A stretch of DNA of 11,445 nucleotides from CAYPKW01 sp964411425 (lineage in GTDB: Bacteria > Pseudomonadota > Alphaproteobacteria > Dongiales > Dongiaceae), in the NCBI GenBank assembly GCA_964411425.1, contig CAYPKW010000077.1, positions 1-11,445 on the forward strand, given 5' to 3'. A model generated the notes under the pieces. It saw nothing but the letters and a program-made list of their open reading frames with translations. It did no database searches and had not been told where the DNA came from. Positions 7,611 through 11,445 of this stretch are shown piece by piece (the stretch's first letter is position 1; the number at the start of each line of letters is the position of its first letter). Made by a program: the position numbers and the translations under genes.

Positions 7611-8042
7611 CTAGGATTGCACATAGGCTTGCAGCGCCGCCCTTAGCGCCTGCGGCAGCCGCGCCGCTCGCCCGGCGCGGTTGAGGCACGTCAGGCGGAC
7701 GCGAATCTCGGTCAACGGCGCGCCGTCGCGCCGCACCACCTGGACGGCGTCCAGGCTGGCGCCGCCCAATCGCGCGATGCCGGTCTCGACCTCCAGCAGG
7801 TCGTCGAGCCGCGCCGGCTTCAGGAACTCGACGAGGCAGCGGCGCACCGCGAAGCTGAGGCCGTGCCGGCGCGCCAGTTCGGACGGCTCGATGCCCAGTT
7901 CGCGCAACAGCTCGCTGCGCGCCCGCTCGGCGAATTTGAGATAATTGGCGTAGAAGACGACGCCGGCGGCGTCGGTATCCTCGTAATAGACGCGCACCGG
8001 GAAACGGTGCGTCGATCCGTCCGGCACCGCGGGCTCAAGCAT
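7611..8042 (-). CDS. ybgC: Acyl-CoA thioesterase YbgC, Tol-Pal-associated
   Basis: YbgC is a cytoplasmic hotdog-fold acyl-CoA thioesterase of the 4-hydroxybenzoyl-CoA thioesterase family that is usually encoded with tol-pal; its role is thought to lie in phospholipid metabolism. The 143-aa product has the family motif VRVYYEDTDAAGVVFYANYL from residue 16, in which Asp24 is the expected catalytic residue, followed by KFAERARSELL. The ATG at 8042 overlaps the last 8 nt of ruvB (ATGCTTGA), with a GAGGAG ribosome binding site inside ruvB. A longer TTG start at 8108 would add a basic non-family tail and is rejected. The overlap joins the ruv and tol sets into one co-directional unit. Confidence 0.96.
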   Translation of the reverse strand: MLEPAVPDGSTHRFPVRVYYEDTDAAGVVFYANYLKFAERARSELLRELGIEPSELARRHGLSFAVRRCLVEFLKPARLDDLLEVETGIARLGGASLDAVQVVRRDGAPLTEIRVRLTCLNRAGRAARLPQALRAALQAYVQS

Positions 8043-9093
8043 CGCGCTCCTCGCTTCTCTCGGCGCCCAGCAGTTCGAACTGCGCCGCCGGGCGCGCCGG
8101 CTCGGCAAGGCCGAGGTAACGGTAGCCGGGGCCGGTCAAAAGCCGCCCGCGCGGCGTGCGCTGCAACAGCCCCTGCTGAATGAGGTACGGCTCGATCACC
8201 TCCTCGATGGCGTCGCGTTCTTCGGACAGCGCCGCCGCCAGGGTGTCGACCCCGACCGGGCCGCCGGCGTAGTTCTGGGCGATGCAGGCAAGGTAGCGCC
8301 GGTCCATGGTGTCGAGGCCCAAGGCGTCCACGTCGAGGCGGGCGAGCGCCCGGTCGGCGGCGGCGGCGTCGATCCGCCCGTTGCCGGTCATGGCGGCGAA
8401 ATCGCGCACCCGGCGCAGCAGGCGCCCCGCCACCCGGGGCGTGCCGCGCGAGCGGCGCGCGATCTCGACGGCGCCGCTGTCGGCGAGATCGACGCGCAGC
8501 ACGCCCGCCGCCCGGCGCACGATCAGCTCCAGCTCCGCCGGCTCGTAAAATTGGAGGCGCAGCGGGATGCCGAAACGCTCGCGCAGCGGCGACGCGATGA
8601 GACCCGAGCGCGTCGTCGCCCCCACCAGCGTGAACGGCGGCAGGTCGATGCGCACCGAGCGCGCCGCCGGCCCCTCGCCGATGATGAGATCGAGCTGGAA
8701 GTCCTCCATCGCCGGATAGAGAATCTCCTCGACCGGCGGGCTCAGGCGGTGGATTTCGTCGATGAACAGTACGTCGCGCGGCTGCAGGTTGGTGAGCAGC
8801 GCCGCGAGGTCGCCGGCGCGCACGATGACGGGACCGGAGGTGGCCCGAAGACCGACCCCGAGCTCGCGCGCGACGATCTGCGCCAGCGTGGTCTTGCCGA
8901 GGCCGGGCGGCCCGTGCAGCAGCACGTGGTCGAGCGCTTCGCCGCGCGCTCTCGCGGCGGCGATGAACACCGCGAGGTTGTCGCAGAGGTGCTTTTGGCC
9001 GATGAACTCCGACAAGCGCTCCGGGCGCAAGCTGGCCTCGGCGCCATCCGTGCCGGCCCGCCCGGCGTCGATGAGCCGGCTGTCGTCGCTCAC
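8035..9093 (-). CDS. ruvB: Holliday junction branch migration ATPase RuvB
   Basis: RuvB is the hexameric AAA+ motor that, with RuvA, drives branch migration of Holliday junctions in recombinational repair. The 352-aa product shows the N-terminal LRPERLSEFIGQKHL (22-36), Walker A GPPGLGKT (61-68), Walker B LFIDEIH (109-115), sensor 1 GATTR (158-162) and the SPLRERFGI segment carrying the arginine finger. A winged-helix DNA-binding domain makes up the C-terminus (GLDTMDRRYL, then EEVIEPYLIQQGLLQRTPRGR). The start is a GTG at 9091-9093 that overlaps the ruvA stop (GTGA), with AAGGAG at 9102-9107 and an 8-nt spacer. A start at 9849 would read through ruvA in another frame and is not real. Confidence 0.98.
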   Translation of the reverse strand: MSDDSRLIDAGRAGTDGAEASLRPERLSEFIGQKHLCDNLAVFIAAARARGEALDHVLLHGPPGLGKTTLAQIVARELGVGLRATSGPVIVRAGDLAALLTNLQPRDVLFIDEIHRLSPPVEEILYPAMEDFQLDLIIGEGPAARSVRIDLPPFTLVGATTRSGLIASPLRERFGIPLRLQFYEPAELELIVRRAAGVLRVDLADSGAVEIARRSRGTPRVAGRLLRRVRDFAAMTGNGRIDAAAADRALARLDVDALGLDTMDRRYLACIAQNYAGGPVGVDTLAAALSEERDAIEEVIEPYLIQQGLLQRTPRGRLLTGPGYRYLGLAEPARPAAQFELLGAERSEERDA

Positions 9094-9683
9094 AGGCTCA
9101 ACTCCTTGAGGCCGGCGCGAATGAGCGCGTCGAGGGCGGCGCCGGGGCCGAGGCGCCGGGCCGCGCCGGCGACGGCGCCGAACGCCTCGGCGCGACGATA
9201 GCCGAGATTGACGAGCGCCGAGACCGCGTCGGCGAGCGGCCCGCGCGGCGTCTCGGCGGGCCGGGCGGCGGCGCCGAGGGCGACACCCGCCTTGTCCTTG
9301 AGCTCGGCCACGATGCGGCCGGCGAGCTTGGGACCGACGCCGTTGGCGCGGGCGAGCGTCGCGCGGTCCTGGGCCGCGATCGCCTGGGCGAGCGCGTCGG
9401 CGTCGAGCGCGCCCTGGATCGCCAGCGCCAGCTTGGCGCCGACGCCCTGGACCGTGGTGAGCAGGCGGAACCACTCGCGCTCGCTCGCGTCCGCGAATCC
9501 GTACAGATGAATGTGGTCCTCGCGCACATGGGTGTCGATCAGGAGGCCGACCATGGCGCCGGGCGCCGGCAGCCGCGCCAGCGTGCGCGCCGAGCAGAAC
9601 ACGACATAGCCGACGCCGGCGACGTCGAGGATGCAGGCGCCCTCCGCCGTCGAGTCGAGCGTGCCGGTAAGCTTGCCGATCAC
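9090..9683 (-). CDS. ruvA: Holliday junction DNA-binding protein RuvA
   Basis: RuvA binds four-way junctions as a tetramer and loads RuvB. The 197-aa product has an N-terminal OB-fold domain (1-63, MIGKLTGTLD). Its HVREDHIHLYGF stretch puts Glu55 and Asp56 at the acidic pin position known from E. coli. Two helix-hairpin-helix motifs follow (TVQGVGAKLA at 77-86 and ANGVGPKLAGRIVAEL at 113-128). After an Ala/Pro-rich linker (about 134-149) comes the small RuvB-binding domain III (150-197, ADAVSALVNLGYRRAEA). The start is GTG at 9681-9683 overlapping the ruvC stop (GTGA), and its own stop overlaps the ruvB GTG in the same way. These overlaps suggest coupled synthesis of the three subunits. Confidence 0.98.
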   Translation of the reverse strand: MIGKLTGTLDSTAEGACILDVAGVGYVVFCSARTLARLPAPGAMVGLLIDTHVREDHIHLYGFADASEREWFRLLTTVQGVGAKLALAIQGALDADALAQAIAAQDRATLARANGVGPKLAGRIVAELKDKAGVALGAAARPAETPRGPLADAVSALVNLGYRRAEAFGAVAGAARRLGPGAALDALIRAGLKELSL

Positions 9684-10195
9684 GGAACGGCCTCCCGCGC
9701 AGCACCGGCAGCGCGCCAGCGGCCCAGCGTCTCGGCGTGGTGGGCGTGGCAGATGGCGACGGCAAGCGCGTCGGCGGCGTCGCTGCCGCTCGGCAGGCAG
9801 CCCGGCAAGAGGCGGCGGACCATGGCCGCGACCTGCTCCTTGCCGGCATGGCCCGCGCCCACCACCGACTTCTTGACCAGGTTGGCGGGATACTCGCTCA
9901 CCCCGATGCCGGCCAGCGCCGGCACGAGAAGCGCCACGGCCCGCGCCAGCCCGAGCTTCAGCGTGGTGGCGGGGTTGCGGTTGACGAAGCTCTCTTCCAC
10001 GGCCGCCGCGTCCGGCCGGTAGCGCTCGATGACGACCCTTAGCCCGTCATGCAACTGGACCAGCCGCAGGGCCAGCGCCAGCGTCTCGTCGGTGCTCACC
10101 GCGCCGTCGGCCACGTAGCGCAGCCGCGATCCCGCCGACTCGATGACGCCCCAGCCCGTGTGCCGCAGCCCCGGATCGATCCCCAGGAGTCGCAT
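9680..10195 (-). CDS. ruvC: Holliday junction resolvase RuvC
   Basis: RuvC is the dimeric endonuclease that cuts Holliday junctions symmetrically after RuvAB branch migration. The 171-aa product starts MRLLGIDPGLRHTGWG and has an RNase H-like fold. The four catalytic acids are present: Asp7, Glu67 (AVEESF), Asp139 and Asp142 (SDAADALAVAICH), matching Asp7, Glu66, Asp138 and Asp141 of E. coli. The segment VNRNPATTLKLGLARAV (71-87) is typical. The ATG at 10195 lies 6 nt after the yebC stop. The stop codon overlaps the ruvA GTG. Length is usual and nothing appears broken. Confidence 0.98.
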   Translation of the reverse strand: MRLLGIDPGLRHTGWGVIESAGSRLRYVADGAVSTDETLALALRLVQLHDGLRVVIERYRPDAAAVEESFVNRNPATTLKLGLARAVALLVPALAGIGVSEYPANLVKKSVVGAGHAGKEQVAAMVRRLLPGCLPSGSDAADALAVAICHAHHAETLGRWRAAGAAREAVP

Positions 10196-10201
10196 CGGCG
10201 C

Positions 10202-10951
10202 CTACAGGGTGAGCCGGGCCAGCACGTCGCCGGCGACATCGAAGTTGGCCGCGACCGCCTGCACGTCATCGTTGTCCTCCAGCGCGTCCATGAGCTTGAG
10301 CAGCGCCGGCGCCCCGGCGGCGTCGACCGGCACGCTGCTCCGCGCCCGCCAGGCGATTCGCGCCTCCGCCGGCGCGCCGAACCTCGCCTCGAAGGCGTCG
10401 CGGAGCGCGGCGAAGTCCTCCGGCCTGCAGGTGAGCTCGTGACCGTCGGCGTCGCTCTCGACCCCTTCGGCGCCGGCCTCGAGGCCGGCCTCGAACATGG
10501 CGTCGGCGCTGGCCGCCCCGGCCGGATAGCGCAGCACGCCCTTGCGCTCGAACTTGTAGGCAACGCTGTTGGTCTCGCCCAAGCTGCCCCCGAACTTGGA
10601 GAACGCCGTGCGGATCTCCGCGGTCGTGCGATTGCGGTTGTCGGTCAGCGTCTCGACGATGACCGCGACGCCGCCCGGGCCGTAGCCCTCATAGCGCACC
10701 TCTTCGAAGTTGGCGCCGTCCTCGCCCCCGGCGCCGCGCTTGATCGCCCGGTCGATGGTGTCCTTCGGCATGTTGGCGGCGCGCGCCGCGCCGACGGCCG
10801 CGCGCAGGCGCGGATTGGCGGCCGGGTTCGGCTGGCCGACCCGCGCCGCAGAGGTCATTTCGCGAATGAGCTTGGTGAAGATCCTGGCGCGCTTGGCATC
10901 CTGCGCGCCCTTTCGATACATGATGTTCTTGAACTGGGAATGACCAGCCAT
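10202..10951 (-). CDS. yebC: YebC/PmpR/TACO1-family protein
   Basis: The 249-aa product is a full-length YebC-family protein. It begins MAGHSQFKNIMYRKGAQDAKR and contains NMPKDTIDRAIKRG (60-73), YEGYGPGGVAVIVE (87-100), DNRNRT (104-109) and FGGSLGE (120-126). The C-terminal ferredoxin-like half ends in DALEDNDDVQAVAANFDV. Family members have been described as DNA-binding transcriptional regulators, and more recently homologues such as TACO1 as translation factors helping ribosomes through polyproline; the role here cannot be told from sequence. The ATG at 10951 has a GGAG at 10962-10965. It is the first gene of the minus-strand block, 6 nt ahead of ruvC, so it likely shares the ruv transcript. 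The control region is shared with a divergent small gene. Confidence 0.97.
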   Translation of the reverse strand: MAGHSQFKNIMYRKGAQDAKRARIFTKLIREMTSAARVGQPNPAANPRLRAAVGAARAANMPKDTIDRAIKRGAGGEDGANFEEVRYEGYGPGGVAVIVETLTDNRNRTTAEIRTAFSKFGGSLGETNSVAYKFERKGVLRYPAGAASADAMFEAGLEAGAEGVESDADGHELTCRPEDFAALRDAFEARFGAPAEARIAWRARSSVPVDAAGAPALLKLMDALEDNDDVQAVAANFDVAGDVLARLTL

Positions 10952-10996
10952 CGACCCGCTGCTCCGATCTCATGGAGGGTCCGCGGCACCCGTCGG

Positions 10997-11024
10997 CCCC
11001 TCCTGGGTGGCGCCACCCAAGGGG
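10997..11024. promoter_or_regulatory. 16-bp perfect palindrome in the yebC control region
   Basis: TGGGTGGCGCCACCCA (11004-11019) is a perfect palindrome with no loop. It extends outward as CCCCT/AGGGG (10997-11001 and 11020-11024) once a 2-nt bulge at 11002-11003 is allowed. It abuts the putative -10 box and covers the predicted transcript start of yebC. A loop-free palindrome there fits a dimeric repressor operator better than a terminator, and no T-tract follows on either strand. The binding protein is unknown. Confidence 0.4.
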
Positions 11025-11049
11025 CATAGCTAGAGCGCCAATATGGCAA
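11023..11049 (-). promoter_or_regulatory. Putative promoter of the yebC-ruv-tol block
   Basis: On the minus strand TTGCCAT (11043-11049), 12 nt, then GCTATGCC (11023-11030) resembles the alphaproteobacterial housekeeping promoter form TTGACGS-N10-14-GCTANAWC, with about two mismatches in the -10 box and two or three in the -35 box. The expected transcript start would fall near 11016, inside the adjacent 16-bp palindrome, giving a leader of about 65 nt. The call is motif-based and modest. No better candidate appears in the 200-bp gap. Confidence 0.35.
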
Positions 11050-11108
11050 GATTGCGGCGGGGCCCTCGCCGCCCAATCGCGGCCGGCGTGGCGTTTACCG
11101 GTTGTTTA

Positions 11109-11122
11109 CTCGACTGGTCGAG
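11109..11122. repeat. Short inverted repeat upstream of the small plus-strand gene
   Basis: CTCGAC-TG-GTCGAG is a perfect 6-bp-arm inverted repeat ending 31 nt before the ATG of the small plus-strand gene. Its place between any promoter and the ribosome binding site suits an operator or a leader hairpin. It is short enough to arise by chance in GC-rich DNA, so the call is weak. Confidence 0.2.
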
Positions 11123-11153
11123 AGTCTCGCCTCGTCGAACGCCTGAGGACCCC

Positions 11154-11438
11154 ATGGCCCGAGCCAAAGGCACCGTCACCCGCAGCAGTGGCGGGAGCGT
11201 ATCGCACCCGATCGACCGGGCGGCGAGCCGGCCGTCCGTGGCCGAGATCGCGATGCAAGTGGAGGCCATGGCGGCGCGTTGCAGCCTCGCGGCGCTCGAC
11301 GCCACGCTCCAACTCGCCCGCAGCGGCGGGCGCGAGTCGGCCGCCGGCACGTCTCTACTCGCCGGCGAAGTGGCCGGCCAAGTCGGCGCCCTGCACGCGG
11401 AAATCGCCCGCTTCCTCGTTGCCAGCCGCGGCAGTTAG
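11154..11438 (+). CDS. Small protein resembling the hairpin tip of a chemoreceptor signalling domain
   Basis: This 94-aa plus-strand gene starts at ATG 11154 with a TGAGGA ribosome binding site (GAGG 11145-11148, 5-nt spacer) and ends at TAG 11436. A longer in-frame start at 11043 has no visible site and adds an Arg/Pro-rich tail. After a polar N-terminus (1-27) the sequence is predicted to form two helices (about 29-57 and 66-91) around a Gly/Ser turn. Residues 39-58 align without gaps to the MCP tip consensus IAxQTNLLALNATIEAARAG (here MAARCSLAALDATLQLARSG). LLAGEV (68-73) aligns to VVAxEV, then QVGALHAEIARFL. The tip has two extra residues, and the usual GExGxGF is missing. No membrane segment or sensor domain is present. 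It could be a stand-alone signalling adaptor, a chemoreceptor relic, or an unrelated helical hairpin. It is divergent from yebC. Confidence 0.7.
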   Translation: MARAKGTVTRSSGGSVSHPIDRAASRPSVAEIAMQVEAMAARCSLAALDATLQLARSGGRESAAGTSLLAGEVAGQVGALHAEIARFLVASRGS

Positions 11439-11445
11439 AGACTAG

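Noticed and set aside
10997..11024. Rho-independent terminator in the yebC upstream region
   Set aside because: The palindrome has no loop and no T-tract on either strand, and no gene ends next to it. An operator is more likely.
10689..11027. 112-codon minus-strand frame starting just upstream of yebC
   Set aside because: It overlaps yebC in another frame, has Arg/Gly-rich composition without family features, and yebC itself is certain.
11043..11153. Longer start at 11043 for the small plus-strand gene
   Set aside because: The extra 37 residues are Arg/Pro-rich, there is no ribosome binding site at 11043, the start sits inside the putative yebC promoter, and a good site precedes the ATG at 11154.

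Overview
The window is GC-rich, gene-dense DNA of alphaproteobacterial character, most like a Rhodospirillales-type organism. The gene order yebC-ruvC-ruvA-ruvB-ybgC-tolQ-tolR-tolA-tolB-pal-cpoB-tilS-ftsH is a familiar alphaproteobacterial core arrangement. The Pal lipobox, the Pro/Glu-rich TolA linker and a dispersed-repeat-type palindrome in the cpoB-tilS gap fit the same assignment. This taxonomic call is an inference from family knowledge, not from a database search.

Twelve complete genes and one truncated gene lie head to tail on the minus strand, reading from the right side of the window to the left. First comes yebC (YebC/PmpR/TACO1 family), then the Holliday-junction genes ruvC, ruvA and ruvB, then the thioesterase ybgC and the Tol-Pal envelope genes tolQ, tolR, tolA, tolB, pal and cpoB. 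Last are tilS (tRNA-Ile lysidine synthase) and the 5' part of ftsH (membrane AAA+ protease), which runs off the left edge. From yebC to tolB no gap exceeds 17 nt, and several junctions overlap (GTGA at ruvC/ruvA and ruvA/ruvB, 8 nt at ruvB/ybgC, ATGA at tolA/tolB), so this block could be one translationally coupled transcript. Real intergenic spaces appear only before pal, cpoB, tilS and ftsH. They hold a good sigma70-type promoter for pal, a tandem hairpin after pal, a REP-like palindromic element before tilS, and a plausible promoter before ftsH.

On the right edge, divergent from yebC across a roughly 200-bp control region with a perfect 16-bp palindrome, is one small plus-strand gene (94 aa). 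Its sequence resembles the hairpin tip of the methyl-accepting chemotaxis protein signalling domain, but it has no sensor or membrane part and has an altered tip. This is the least ordinary item in the window. The rest is conserved housekeeping. Smaller points of interest are the doubtful tilS start, next to the REP-like element and possibly frameshifted, and a run of eight prolines in TolA, co-directional with a YebC-family gene whose relatives are reported to act on polyproline translation.
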